A DNA stretch of 31,652 nt from UBA6078 sp964468685 (GCA_964468685.1 CAYXUH010000005.1:1-31652); one strand, 5' to 3'; positions 1 through 8,399 are shown, counted from the stretch's first letter. Program-made: numbers and translations. The notes: a model not told the origin generated them from the sequence alone.

Positions 1-1167
1 GAGGTCGACCGAAAGATCCTCACAACGGACGTTCAAGAGGTCCTGAACGACCCGGAGATCTCTATCGTCGTCGAGTTGATAGGAGGGTATACCCACGCCA
101 AGACGATCGTCCTGGACGCGATACGCAGCGGAAAACATCTGGTCACCGCGAACAAGGCGCTCATAGCCACCTTTGGGAATGAGATATTCGCCGCCGCCGA
201 TAACGAGAAGATCAATATCGGCTTCGAGGCGGGCGTCGGGGGGACGATCCCGATCATAAAGACACTGAAGGAGAGCCTCGCGGGGAATAATATCGACTCC
301 GTCTTCGGGATCATGAACGGGACCTGCAATTACATCCTGACGAGGATGACCAGCGAGGGGAAAGACTTTGAATCCGTACTCAAGGAGGCGCAGGACCTCG
401 GATTTGCCGAGGCCGATCCGACCTATGACATCGAGGCGGTTGATACCGCCCACAAGCTCGCGATCACCCTGTCGCTCTCCTACGGGAAAAGGGTGCCCCT
501 GGATGATATCTACCGGGAGGGGATATCGAAGATAAGCCCGCTCGATATAGCGTTCGCGGGGGAACTTGGGTACACCATCAAGCTCCTCGCCATCGCGATC
601 AGACGGGGGGATGTCATAGAGGCGCGGATACATCCGACCATGATTCCCTTTGACCACATCCTGGCCAGTGTCAACGGAAATTTTAATGCCTTCCACCTGA
701 TGGGCGATGCCTCCGGTTCGGTCTTCCTGTACGGCCAGGGTGCCGGTATGATGCCGACGGCGAGCGCGGTAGTGGGAGACCTGATCGATATATCGAGGGA
801 TATCATGGCGAGGACCTGGAGAAGGGTCCCCCTTCGTTCTTACAAGAAAGACCAGATTGAAGATATCTCCCTCCTCCCGATGGATGATGTCGTAACGAAT
901 TATTACTTCAGATTTTCAGCGGTTGACCGTCCCGGCGTCCTGTCTCAGATATCGGGAATCCTGGGTAAATACGATATTAGCTTGTCCTCGGTTATCCAGA
1001 AGGAAAAGACCTTTGACAAGGATCAGGGGGTGCCTATCGTTGTCACAACCTATAAGGCGAGGGAAAAGAACGTCCGTATGGCGTTGGAAGAGATAGACAA
1101 CACGCTTGAGGATGTTGTGTTTGGAAGGACGACACTGATCAGGATAGAGGATGAATCGCTGAGATGA
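1..1167 (+). CDS. hom: Homoserine dehydrogenase, 5' end missing
   Basis: Homoserine dehydrogenase reduces aspartate semialdehyde to homoserine with NAD(P)H, the branch point to threonine and methionine. The reading frame is open from base 1, so the start and the Rossmann GxGxxG loop lie outside the window; 388 codons are visible. Family landmarks seen are the ATANKALIA-like strand after the nucleotide fold, the block FEAGVGGTIPIIKTL followed by GIMNGTCNYILTRM, and ADPTYDIEAVDTAHKLAI, which carries the conserved Asp and Lys of the substrate site. The last ~80 residues (YYFRFSAVDRPGVLSQISGILGKYDISLSSV) form an ACT domain, usually the site of threonine feedback inhibition. Its TGA stop overlaps the next gene's ATG by 4 bp, so the two are probably translationally coupled. 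Identification is firm; only the N-terminus is unseen. Confidence 0.96.
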   Translation, partial: EVDRKILTTDVQEVLNDPEISIVVELIGGYTHAKTIVLDAIRSGKHLVTANKALIATFGNEIFAAADNEKINIGFEAGVGGTIPIIKTLKESLAGNNIDSVFGIMNGTCNYILTRMTSEGKDFESVLKEAQDLGFAEADPTYDIEAVDTAHKLAITLSLSYGKRVPLDDIYREGISKISPLDIAFAGELGYTIKLLAIAIRRGDVIEARIHPTMIPFDHILASVNGNFNAFHLMGDASGSVFLYGQGAGMMPTASAVVGDLIDISRDIMARTWRRVPLRSYKKDQIEDISLLPMDDVVTNYYFRFSAVDRPGVLSQISGILGKYDISLSSVIQKEKTFDKDQGVPIVVTTYKAREKNVRMALEEIDNTLEDVVFGRTTLIRIEDESLR

Positions 1168-2393
1168 AGTATATTGTCCTGCTAGGCGATGGAATGGCGG
1201 ATTATCCGCTCCCCGAACTACAGGGAAGAACCCCCCTGCAAGCCGCCCATACACCCCACATGGATCGGATAGCGGCCGAAGGGACGCTGGGGTTGATCGA
1301 TACGATCCCCGCCGGTTTTACGCCCGGTAGTGACGTGGCGAATCTCTCTGTCCTGGGGTATGATCCGACAGTGTACCATACCGGGCGCGCCCCCCTTGAG
1401 GCGGCAAGCATGGAGGTGAACCTGGCCCCCGATGATGTGGCCTTTCGTTGTAATCTGGTGACTTTTGGTTCGGCGGCCGGGGAGACCGTCATGGAGGATT
1501 TTACTGCTGGCCATATATCTTCCAAAGAGGCCGGGCTGATCGTGAAGGATCTCAACGATCAGCTGGGTTCGCCGGATGTTCAATTCTATCCCGGCGTCGG
1601 ATATCGGCACCTGATGGTGTATAAGGGCGGTCCCGTCTCGCTGGAGACGACTCCTCCGCACGATATCACAGGGCAGCTGATCGACGGTTATCTACCGAAG
1701 GGTGAAGGGTCAGAGGAGATCAGCCGGCTAATGGAGCGTTCGTGCGCCATACTGAAAGATCACCCAGTAAACCGGGAGCGTACGGAGAAGGGAAAGAAGA
1801 CAGCAGATTCCATCTGGTTATGGGGAGAGGGGAGGGCGCCCGCAATGGAACCCATGACCGCTCGATACGGGATCAGAGGGGGGATTATATCCGCTGTCGA
1901 TCTCCTGAGAGGGATCGGGATCTACGCGGGCCTTGAGGTCCTCCCTGTTGAGGGCGCGACCGGGTACATCGACACCAACTACCGGGGAAAGGCGGACAGG
2001 GCCCTTGCCTATCTCGAAGATGGCGATTTTGTCTTTCTCCACGTGGAAGCGCCCGATGAGATGGGGCACGAAGGAAACATAGAAGGAAAGATAGAGGCCA
2101 TCGAGGCCTTTGACCGGGAGGTAGTGGGAACAATTCTGGCGGGAATAGGAGCCTTGGGAGGGTTCAGGGTTATGGTCCTGAGCGATCACCCGACGCCGAT
2201 AGAACTGAAGACCCATTCGTCGGATCCAAGCCCCTTCGCGGTGTTATCTTCCGAAGGCGGGGAGAATATCGGAAAGGGCGGCTCCTGTGATGAGGCCTCC
2301 GCGCGTGATACGGGCATCGTGGTCTCTCCGGGCCATCTGCTGATGAATTATCTTATGAAAGACTGGAGAGGGTTTATTGAAGAAAAAGGGTGA
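1164..2393 (+). CDS. ApgM-family phosphoglycerate mutase homologue; candidate homoserine kinase
   Basis: A 409-aa member of the alkaline phosphatase superfamily, archaeal-type cofactor-independent phosphoglycerate mutase branch. Seen: N-terminal metal-binding GDGMADYPLPEL, the PGSDVANLSVLGYDP segment with the Asp/Ser centre, HVEAPDEMGHEGN with metal-ligand Asp and His, and LSDHPTPIELKTHSSDPSPF near the C-terminus. The usual annotation is 2,3-bisphosphoglycerate-independent phosphoglycerate mutase. A bacterial subgroup of this family has been proposed as a homoserine kinase replacing ThrB, because it sits beside threonine genes in genomes lacking thrB. Here it follows hom with a 4-bp ATGA overlap, which favours that role. 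The kinase function is inference; the family assignment is seen in sequence. Length is normal for the family, and the start is fixed by the overlap and the conserved N-terminus. Confidence 0.9.
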   Translation: MKYIVLLGDGMADYPLPELQGRTPLQAAHTPHMDRIAAEGTLGLIDTIPAGFTPGSDVANLSVLGYDPTVYHTGRAPLEAASMEVNLAPDDVAFRCNLVTFGSAAGETVMEDFTAGHISSKEAGLIVKDLNDQLGSPDVQFYPGVGYRHLMVYKGGPVSLETTPPHDITGQLIDGYLPKGEGSEEISRLMERSCAILKDHPVNRERTEKGKKTADSIWLWGEGRAPAMEPMTARYGIRGGIISAVDLLRGIGIYAGLEVLPVEGATGYIDTNYRGKADRALAYLEDGDFVFLHVEAPDEMGHEGNIEGKIEAIEAFDREVVGTILAGIGALGGFRVMVLSDHPTPIELKTHSSDPSPFAVLSSEGGENIGKGGSCDEASARDTGIVVSPGHLLMNYLMKDWRGFIEEKG

Positions 2394-2784
2394 GCGCAAA
2401 ATACGGGTACGGTATGCCGATACAGACGCCATGGGCATAGTATACCATGCCAACTACATAAAATGGTTCGAGATAGGCCGGGTGGAGCTGATGCGTGAGA
2501 TTGGTATCGTCTATTCGGAACTTGAGGCATCGGGATATTATCTACCGGTAATTGAGGTAAACTGTCACTATCTTTTGCCTGCACGATATGATGAGATAGT
2601 GGTGATCGAAACAGAGATAACCGCCATCAGGCGGGCCAGCGTACGGTTTGATTATGTGATAAGAGATGAGGGGAAAGAGCGGATTCTTGCCGAGGGATTT
2701 ACGCTCCATCCCTTTACAAGTAAGGAAGAAAAGATCATAAGGGCGCCGAAGCACATAGTTGATAAGATAAACGGAGAACAATAA
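2377..2784 (+). CDS. Hotdog-fold acyl-CoA thioesterase, YbgC/4HBT type
   Basis: A 135-aa single-domain hotdog protein. The motif RVRYADTDAMGIVYHANYIKWFEIGRVELMREIG at about residues 9-42 is the 4-hydroxybenzoyl-CoA thioesterase/YbgC signature, with the catalytic Asp in DTDAMG and the VYHANY turn. Such enzymes hydrolyse short-chain or aromatic acyl-CoA thioesters in the cytoplasm; the substrate cannot be read from sequence. The best start is TTG at 2377, with a GGAGAGG ribosome site just upstream, so the gene overlaps the end of the preceding ApgM-family gene by 17 bp. No ATG lies between this TTG and the conserved motif. It belongs to the run starting with hom and is followed 12 bp later by a TPR gene. 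YbgC often accompanies the Tol-Pal system, but no tol genes are visible here. Confidence 0.88.
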   Translation: MKKKGERKIRVRYADTDAMGIVYHANYIKWFEIGRVELMREIGIVYSELEASGYYLPVIEVNCHYLLPARYDEIVVIETEITAIRRASVRFDYVIRDEGKERILAEGFTLHPFTSKEEKIIRAPKHIVDKINGEQ

Positions 2785-2796
2785 AGGAGGCCTTGA

Positions 2797-3489
2797 ATGG
2801 CGGATAAGATGACGAAGAAAGAGTTGGAACAGCCGGATGAATTTCACACTATGGGGTGGCATGCCCTGCAGTACCTGTCCGAGCACAAAAACAAATTTTA
2901 CACGGGCGCGGCGGTCGTGCTTCTGGTCATCATCCTGGCCGGGGCGTGGCGTTTCTACCGTCTGAACTATGAGAACAAGGCCCAGGACCTGTATGCGTGG
3001 GCGTATGCCGCGTCCTCCATCCCGAAGAATTCCGGAGAAGATAGAAGTGGTGCGTATCTGGAGGCCGTTCAGATATACAAGGAGCTTGTCAAAGAGTACC
3101 CAAGCAGCCATGCGGCCACGCTTTCCTTTTATAACATGGGGAACCTCTACTTCGATCTCGGAAAGACGGAAGAATCCATTACGGCCTACAAGACCTTCCT
3201 GAAACACTCAAATGATGATATCCTGACCGCTCTTACCTACCACGGGTTGGGTTATTGTTACGAAGAGACTGAAGATTACGACAAGGCCCTGAAATCTTTT
3301 GAAGATTCCAACAAACATTTGCAGGGAACACGATTTGAATATATCAATTATGCCAATATAGCGAGAATATACGAAAAGATGGGCAGACAGAAGGAGGCCC
3401 TGGAGTTCTATGGCAAGGCCGCCGGGAAGATGGAAGATCCGCTCATAGAGATGCTGGTGAAGAGGAAGATAGCGGCCCTTACCCCGTGA
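2797..3489 (+). CDS. Membrane-anchored TPR protein (YfgM/YbgF-like)
   Basis: A 230-aa protein preceded by a strong AAGGAGG ribosome site. About 28 polar residues come first, then a hydrophobic segment (FYTGAAVVLLVIILAGAWRFYRL, about residues 30-52) that fits one N-in membrane anchor. The rest is a periplasmic-type helical domain with tetratricopeptide repeats: AATLSFYNMGNLYFDLGKTEESITAYKTFLKHS, ALTYHGLGYCYEETEDYDKALKSFEDSN and INYANIARIYEKMGRQKEALEFYGKAAG. The architecture of a short cytoplasmic tail, one anchor and TPRs resembles YfgM, a periplasmic chaperone partner of the SecYEG translocon, but the match is architectural only. It is the last gene of the hom run; an imperfect hairpin follows 4 bp after its stop. 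Confidence 0.8.
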   Translation: MADKMTKKELEQPDEFHTMGWHALQYLSEHKNKFYTGAAVVLLVIILAGAWRFYRLNYENKAQDLYAWAYAASSIPKNSGEDRSGAYLEAVQIYKELVKEYPSSHAATLSFYNMGNLYFDLGKTEESITAYKTFLKHSNDDILTALTYHGLGYCYEETEDYDKALKSFEDSNKHLQGTRFEYINYANIARIYEKMGRQKEALEFYGKAAGKMEDPLIEMLVKRKIAALTP

Positions 3490-3492
3490 AAT

Positions 3493-3532
3493 GAAGGCCT
3501 CAGAGGTTTTTCCCGGGCATGAGGAAACCTTC
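3493..3532 (+). terminator. Imperfect hairpin after the hom operon, possible terminator
   Basis: The arms GAAGGCCTCA (3493-3502) and TGAGG-AAA-CCTTC (3520-3532) pair as a 10-bp stem with a three-base AAA bulge and a 17-base loop. It begins 4 bp after the TPR gene stop and lies in the 106-bp gap before iorA. There is no U-tract directly behind it; a run of five T comes about 19 bp later. It could end transcription of the hom operon or stabilise the mRNA end. It is not a textbook intrinsic terminator. Confidence 0.3.
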
Positions 3533-3595
3533 CGGAACCAAGTAGATCAGTTTTTAAAGAAACAAAAATTAGTCAGAAGGGTTACATGAAACGAT

Positions 3596-5392
3596 ATGAA
3601 AGCATTGATGTCAGGAAATGAGGCAATAGCACGGGGGGCGTATGAGGATGGTATTACTTTTGCCTCCGCGTACCCCGGAACACCGAGTACTGAAATAATG
3701 GAGGCGTTTTCGAAATATGACGGTGTCTACGCCGAGTGGTCGCCGAATGAAAAGGTGGCGCTTGAGGTGGGGATAGGGGCCGCTCTGGGAGGGGCACGGG
3801 CCCTGGTGGTGATGAAGCACGTGGGAGTCAACGTGGCCGCGGATCCCCTCTTTACTGTAAGCTACACCGGCATAGAGGGGGGGCTGGTTATCATCAGCGC
3901 GGATGATCCCTCCATGCACAGCTCCCAGAATGAGCAGGACAACAGGAACTACGCGCGGGCTGCCAAGATCCCGATGCTTGAACCATCGGACAGCAGCGAA
4001 GCGAAGGAATTCATAAAGATCGCCTTCAGGATGAGTGAGGAGTTTGACACCCCCGTTTTTCTAAGGACCACCACGCGGGTCTCGCACTCCAAATCCGTCG
4101 TTGACCTGGAAGAGCCTAAACCCAATACGGAAAAAAGGGGTATCCGGCAGGATCCGTCAAAATATGTGATGGTCCCCGCCAAGGCGCGGGAACGAAGGGT
4201 CGAGGTTGAAAAGAGGATGAAAACCCTTCGCGAGTTCGCGGAGAATTTTCCGGAAAACAAGATGGAAATTAACGATACAAAGGTAGGGATCATAACGGCG
4301 GGGATGCCATATGACTACACAAAGGACGCGTTTCCCAACTATTCTTACCTTAAGCTGGGAATGGTCCATCCCCTCCCTTCGGGCCTGATCAGGGAGTTTG
4401 CCTCGAAGGTCGACAAGATATACGTGGTTGAAGAACTTGATCCCTTTATCGAGGAGCAGGTACGGGCGATGGGGATAGAGGTTGCCGGCAAGGAGGTATT
4501 CCCCTATACGGGCGAATTCGATCCCGGGATCGTAGAGACTGGCGTTACAGGTAACGCGGTGGGAGGGGTAGAACTTCCGGTCCTCTCGCTTCCCCAGAGA
4601 CCCCCGAATCTTTGCCCGGGCTGCCCGCACCGTGGGCTTTTCTATGTCCTGGGAAAACTGAAGGTGTTCGTGACGGGTGATATCGGGTGTTACACCCTCT
4701 CCTTTATGAAACCCCTTGAGGGGCTGGACTCCTGTGTCTGTATGGGGGCCAGTGTGGGGATGGCACACGGTATGGACAAGGTCCTGGAGGAAAGGGGGCG
4801 GGTGGTTGGTGTGCTCGGTGACTCCACTTTTATCCATTCGGGCATCACCCCTCTTCTGAATATGGTCTACAATAAGAGCAACGCGCTTGTCGTTATATGC
4901 GACAACCGAACAACCGCCATGACGGGGATGCAGGAACACCCCGCAACCGGCTTCACCCTTCAGGGCGAGGCAACCAAGGCGCTTGATTTTGTTAAACTCG
5001 CAAAGGCGCTCGGGATCGACAACGTACAGGTGGTCGATCCCTTTGATATAAAAGAGACGAGACGTGTCATAAAAGAGGAACTCTCCCGGGAAGGCCCCTC
5101 TCTGGTTATATCGAGAGCCCCCTGTGCCCTGCTCGCCGTAAAGAAGAAGACGGGTCGCAGGGTGCCCCTGCGGATTGATCCGGACAAGTGTACCGGCTGC
5201 AAGGCATGTCTCAGGCTGGGATGCCCCCCAATTTCATGGCAAAGGCTCGAGGATATGGAGATGAAGATAGAAAAGAAGACAAAGAGTCAGGAAGGGATAG
5301 CCGTTATCGATTCCACCATCTGCGATGGGTGCACCCTGTGTCAGCAGCTGTGCAGCGCGGGAGCCATTGAGGGGGTAGCGGAAAATGAATAA
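3596..5392 (+). CDS. iorA: Indolepyruvate:ferredoxin oxidoreductase, alpha subunit
   Basis: A 598-aa protein, the expected length for IorA. With IorB it oxidatively decarboxylates aryl 2-oxo acids (indolepyruvate, phenylpyruvate) to aryl-CoA, reducing ferredoxin. Seen: YPGTPSTEI near residues 26-34 starting the pyrimidine-binding domain; LCPGCPHRGLFYVLGKL before the TPP domain; the TPP/Mg motif GDSTFIHSGI at about 408; and a C-terminal ferredoxin-like domain with Cys at about 532, 535, 538 and 543 (CTGCKACLRLGCP) and about 576, 579, 582 and 586 (CDGCTLCQQLC), binding two [4Fe-4S] clusters. The enzyme is oxygen sensitive, so its presence argues for an anaerobe. The ribosome site is weak; the start was chosen from the family N-terminus. 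The gene overlaps iorB by 8 bp, indicating coupled synthesis. Confidence 0.97.
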   Translation: MKALMSGNEAIARGAYEDGITFASAYPGTPSTEIMEAFSKYDGVYAEWSPNEKVALEVGIGAALGGARALVVMKHVGVNVAADPLFTVSYTGIEGGLVIISADDPSMHSSQNEQDNRNYARAAKIPMLEPSDSSEAKEFIKIAFRMSEEFDTPVFLRTTTRVSHSKSVVDLEEPKPNTEKRGIRQDPSKYVMVPAKARERRVEVEKRMKTLREFAENFPENKMEINDTKVGIITAGMPYDYTKDAFPNYSYLKLGMVHPLPSGLIREFASKVDKIYVVEELDPFIEEQVRAMGIEVAGKEVFPYTGEFDPGIVETGVTGNAVGGVELPVLSLPQRPPNLCPGCPHRGLFYVLGKLKVFVTGDIGCYTLSFMKPLEGLDSCVCMGASVGMAHGMDKVLEERGRVVGVLGDSTFIHSGITPLLNMVYNKSNALVVICDNRTTAMTGMQEHPATGFTLQGEATKALDFVKLAKALGIDNVQVVDPFDIKETRRVIKEELSREGPSLVISRAPCALLAVKKKTGRRVPLRIDPDKCTGCKACLRLGCPPISWQRLEDMEMKIEKKTKSQEGIAVIDSTICDGCTLCQQLCSAGAIEGVAENE

Positions 5393-5963
5393 ATTCGTAC
5401 AGAGCGTATTACTGGGTGGTGTTGGTGGACAGGGGATCATCCGGGCGAGCGATATCCTTTCCGCGGTTTTGATGAGAGCGGGTTTTGATGTGAAAAAGAG
5501 CGAGGTTCACGGAATGGCCCAGAGGGGAGGATGTGTGAGTAGCCATGTTCGATTCGGCTCAAAGGTTTATTCGCCCCTTGCCAAGAAGGGGGATGTCGAC
5601 ATCCTGGTCTCTTTTGAAAAACTGGAGAGCCTCAGGTACCTCGACTACCTGAAGGCCGATGGTAAGGTGATCATCAATGACGAAGAGATATACCCCCCGT
5701 CGGTAAACCTCGGGGATGACCCCTATCCAAAAGATGCCATAGATTTCATAAAGAAACACTTTATGTCTGTAAAGGTGGTGGATGCAACCGAGATGGCCCT
5801 CCAATCGGGGGACAGGAGAATGGCCAATACGGTCATTCTGGGGGCGTTGTCCTCATATCTGGACATAGAGTACGGCATATGGGAGAGTGTTTTGGGAGAG
5901 AGTTTTCCCCCGAAGATACTGAGCGGGAATATAGAGGCCTTCAATTTAGGAAGGGGAGTATAG
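5385..5963 (+). CDS. iorB: Indolepyruvate:ferredoxin oxidoreductase, beta subunit
   Basis: A 192-aa gamma-type 2-oxoacid oxidoreductase subunit. The N-terminus VLLGGVGGQGIIRASDILSAVL is the typical GGxGGQG loop, followed by KKSEVHGMAQRGGCVSSHVRFG (the EVHGMAQRGG signature) and VDILVSFEKLESLRYLDYL. It pairs with IorA to form the heteromeric enzyme for aryl pyruvates. Its ATG lies inside the last codons of iorA (8-bp overlap), so the two are surely cotranscribed. The next gene, an exported TPR protein, starts 6 bp after its stop and so is probably in the same transcript, although no functional link is obvious. Length and motifs are normal. Confidence 0.96.
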   Translation: MNKFVQSVLLGGVGGQGIIRASDILSAVLMRAGFDVKKSEVHGMAQRGGCVSSHVRFGSKVYSPLAKKGDVDILVSFEKLESLRYLDYLKADGKVIINDEEIYPPSVNLGDDPYPKDAIDFIKKHFMSVKVVDATEMALQSGDRRMANTVILGALSSYLDIEYGIWESVLGESFPPKILSGNIEAFNLGRGV

Positions 5964-5969
5964 GCGCGA

Positions 5970-6896
5970 ATGCGAAAGATTGCCGCAGGACTAGTCCTTC
6001 TTTTTCTGTCCTTTTTTGTGATATTCCCCTGCAGTGCCATAGGGGCCAATCCCGGCGACTGTGAAAAGCAGTTCGCGTTCGCGGAGAACCTTTTTGACGA
6101 ATCAGATTTCTACCGGGCGATCGGTGAATATAAGCGACTGATCTTCCTCTGCCCGGACTCGAAGGCCCTCTGTGAGAAGGCATCTTTTAAGATAGGTATC
6201 AGCTATTTCAGGGCGAAAAAGTGGCAGGACGCGCGCGAGGTGTTTGACGCGTTCCTCGGGAATTACCCCGACAGCCGAATGGCCCCGGAAGCACTCTATT
6301 TCAAGGGTATGAGCGAAAAAAGTCTCTCGTTGCACGGGAAAGCCCTTGCCACCTTCATGCGTATTATAGAGGCCGAGGATGGAGAATACCGGGCGAAGGC
6401 GATCTACCAGAGCGCCCTCGTTCTGGTGGATATGGAACGATGGGAGAGGGCAGGGGAGATGTTTTCCAAGGTTCCGGAGGAGAGCACCCTGTACGATTCC
6501 GCGAGAGTCTTTTCGGCAGGCCTCGCTAATATTGATAATCTCCCCTACAAATCTCCCTCCGTTACCGGGACCCTGGCCGCTGTTCTGCCTGGAGCCGGTC
6601 ATTTGTATACCGAAAGACCAACGGATGCCCTTGTTTCGTTTCTCTTGAACGGCTTGTTCATCTGGAGCGCCGTGGAATTGTTTAACGATGAAAAGTATGT
6701 CACCGGCGGGATTGTCACCTTTTTTGAGTTGGGGTGGTACAGCGGCAACATATACAGCGCCGTCAGTAGCGCCCACAAGTTCAATAAGCGGGTAAAGGAA
6801 AACTTTATCCAGGGACTCAGAGACAGGGTCCATCTGTCGTATCTCCACGACCCTGAAAGCGCGTCCAACGGCCTCATGCTCAGCATGAACTTCTGA
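5970..6896 (+). CDS. Exported TPR protein with C-terminal hydrophobic domain
   Basis: A 308-aa protein. Residues 1 to about 27 form a signal peptide (MRKIAAGLVLLFLSFFVIFPCSAIGA with an A-x-A-like end). Residues ~30-190 hold TPR-like helix pairs, for example CEKASFKIGISYFRAKKWQDAREVFDAFLGNYPDS and AIYQSALVLVDMERWERAGEMFSKVPEES, similar to BamD/YbgF-type repeats. From about 195 comes a glycine-rich, weakly hydrophobic region (TLAAVLPGAGHLYTERPTDALVSFLLNGLFIWSAVELF ... GGIVTFFELGWYSGNIYSAVSSAHKFN), which looks like two short membrane hairpins of the kind in TM2 or DUF5683-like proteins. It lies 10 bp upstream of a YidD-like gene, and the two probably act together in the envelope. Function is unknown; a role in protein or membrane assembly is inference from the YidD neighbour. 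Confidence 0.75.
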   Translation: MRKIAAGLVLLFLSFFVIFPCSAIGANPGDCEKQFAFAENLFDESDFYRAIGEYKRLIFLCPDSKALCEKASFKIGISYFRAKKWQDAREVFDAFLGNYPDSRMAPEALYFKGMSEKSLSLHGKALATFMRIIEAEDGEYRAKAIYQSALVLVDMERWERAGEMFSKVPEESTLYDSARVFSAGLANIDNLPYKSPSVTGTLAAVLPGAGHLYTERPTDALVSFLLNGLFIWSAVELFNDEKYVTGGIVTFFELGWYSGNIYSAVSSAHKFNKRVKENFIQGLRDRVHLSYLHDPESASNGLMLSMNF

Positions 6897-6906
6897 GTGT
6901 AACATT

Positions 6907-7347
6907 TTGAAATACAGATTGAACATAGTAATATTTTTTGCCTGGATCATCCTGGCGACGACCATTGGATGGGGAGCTGAAGACCCGTTTGAACCGTGGG
7001 GATTCGGTGATCAACCGGCCTCACGTGCGACGGTAAAACACGAAAAGAAAGGTGCCTCTTTGCCGGTCCGAGTGGCGCTGAATGGCCTGAACTTCTTCTC
7101 CGAATATATATCGAAGGTGGATGGAGACCGGTGCCCCATGTACCCAACCTGTGCTTCGTACAGCCGCCAAGTCTTCAGGAAACACGGTTTTTTCGTGGGG
7201 ATTGTCATGACGGCAGACAGACTGATCCACGAGAGCGATGAGATGGAGTACGTTCCCCGGGTAACGGTAGGTGACCGCGTGAGGTATTTTGACCCGGTGA
7301 ATGAAAATGATTTTTGGTGGTATGGCACGGAAGGTCTTGACAAATAG
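6907..7347 (+). CDS. YidD-like domain protein with N-terminal export signal
   Basis: A 146-aa protein. The centre carries the YidD signature in the form RCPMYPTCASYSRQVFRKHGFFVGIVMTADRLIHESDE, matching the family's CR(F/Y)xPTCSxYxxxAxxxHGxxxGxxLxxxRLxRC, including the two Cys. Standard YidD is a ~75-aa cytoplasmic protein that aids YidC-dependent membrane insertion and sits near rpmH-rnpA-yidC. This copy instead starts with a hydrophobic leader (YRLNIVIFFAWIILATTIGWGAEDP, about residues 3-27) that looks like a cleavable signal, carries a C-terminal extension (VGDRVRYFDPVNENDFWWYGTEG), and lies beside an exported TPR gene. The terminal RC of the motif is lost. The likely start is TTG at 6907; no strong ribosome site was seen. 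Family call is good, location and role are inferred. Confidence 0.75.
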   Translation: MKYRLNIVIFFAWIILATTIGWGAEDPFEPWGFGDQPASRATVKHEKKGASLPVRVALNGLNFFSEYISKVDGDRCPMYPTCASYSRQVFRKHGFFVGIVMTADRLIHESDEMEYVPRVTVGDRVRYFDPVNENDFWWYGTEGLDK

Positions 7348-7373
7348 CAAGCCGTTAGTAGATTAGGGACACT

Positions 7374-8300
7374 ATGGCAGAGAATTATTACAAGGTACTC
7401 GGGGTCGATAAAAAGGCATCCGACGATGAGATAAAGAAGGCCTATCGGAAACTTGCGCTCAAATACCATCCGGACAGGAACCAGGACAACAAATCGGCCG
7501 AAGAGCAGTTCAAGAAGATAAGCGAGGCCTATGCCGTCCTGGGTGATTCGGAAAAACGTAAACAATACGAAAGTTTCGGATCACAAGAGGCATTCAACCG
7601 CAACTTTTCTCAGGAGGACATATTCAGGGGATTTGATCTCAACGACATACTGAGAGATCTTGGCGGTTTCAGCGGGTCCAGAGGGATGAGAGGGCAGAGA
7701 CGGGCATCTGCAAATGATGACCTGTTTTCCCAACTCTTCAGGAACCAGCAGTATGGCCAGCAACAGGCCCCCCGGAAAGGACAAAGCCTTGAATATAACC
7801 TTTCTATAGGCATTGAGGATGCATATTCCGGGGCGGAAAAGAGAATCGCCTTCAAGAAGGACGATGGCGGATTGAACGAAATGACCATTAAGGTACCGAA
7901 GGGTATTGATACCGGCAAGAAGCTCAGGCTTGTCGATAAGGGGCTTCCCGGATTCAACGGTGGCCCTTCGGGGGATATGTTCATCAACATCACTCTCACC
8001 CCTCATCCCGTTTTTACGAGAGAGGGAGACGATATATATATCCATAAAACAATTACCTTTCCCCAGGCAGCGCTGGGGACCTCAATGGATGTCAAGATGC
8101 CGGACAGTGAAATCAAACGGATCAAAATCCCGCCGGGAACGCAGGCAAACACCAAAATCAGGATGAAGGGATTTGGATTTCACAAGTTTAAGGGAACCGG
8201 CAGAGGGGACGGCTATGTGCGGTTCACAATCGAAGTGCCCAAAAAACTTACCAAAAAACAGTCACAACTGATCAAATCTCTTGCCGAAGAAGGCCTCTAG
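7374..8300 (+). CDS. DnaJ-family co-chaperone, CbpA type
   Basis: A 308-aa J-domain protein. The J domain occupies residues ~4-70 with the DnaK-activating HPD at 32-34 (LKYHPDRN). Then comes a Gly/Phe/Gln-rich linker (~85-135, for example GGFSGSRGMRGQRR and NQQYGQQQAPRKGQ) and two DnaJ C-terminal beta domains (LEYNLSIGIEDAYSGAEKRI to the end, with DTGKKLRLVDKGLPG and GDMFINITLTPHPVFTREGDDIY). The four CxxCxGxG zinc repeats of DnaJ are absent, so this is a type II/CbpA protein. It would deliver substrates to DnaK and stimulate its ATPase in the cytoplasm. A TTAGGGACACT ribosome site precedes the ATG. It follows the yidD-like gene by 26 bp. No dnaK or grpE is nearby. Confidence 0.93.
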   Translation: MAENYYKVLGVDKKASDDEIKKAYRKLALKYHPDRNQDNKSAEEQFKKISEAYAVLGDSEKRKQYESFGSQEAFNRNFSQEDIFRGFDLNDILRDLGGFSGSRGMRGQRRASANDDLFSQLFRNQQYGQQQAPRKGQSLEYNLSIGIEDAYSGAEKRIAFKKDDGGLNEMTIKVPKGIDTGKKLRLVDKGLPGFNGGPSGDMFINITLTPHPVFTREGDDIYIHKTITFPQAALGTSMDVKMPDSEIKRIKIPPGTQANTKIRMKGFGFHKFKGTGRGDGYVRFTIEVPKKLTKKQSQLIKSLAEEGL

Positions 8301-8399
8301 TTTTTTACGCCTTGACACATCGCACCTCATGGACGTAGAAACCTTCCCGATGGTTCTATGAAAAGATGGTAGTTATTTTATTGGGGGAAGGGGAGACGC

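Noticed and set aside
8312..8341. Promoter TTGACA plus TAGAAA before the acyl-CoA synthetase gene
   Set aside because: The -35 box is perfect, but the only reasonable -10 (TAGAAA, 18-bp spacing) is weak and about 60 bp from the start. Not enough to list as a feature.
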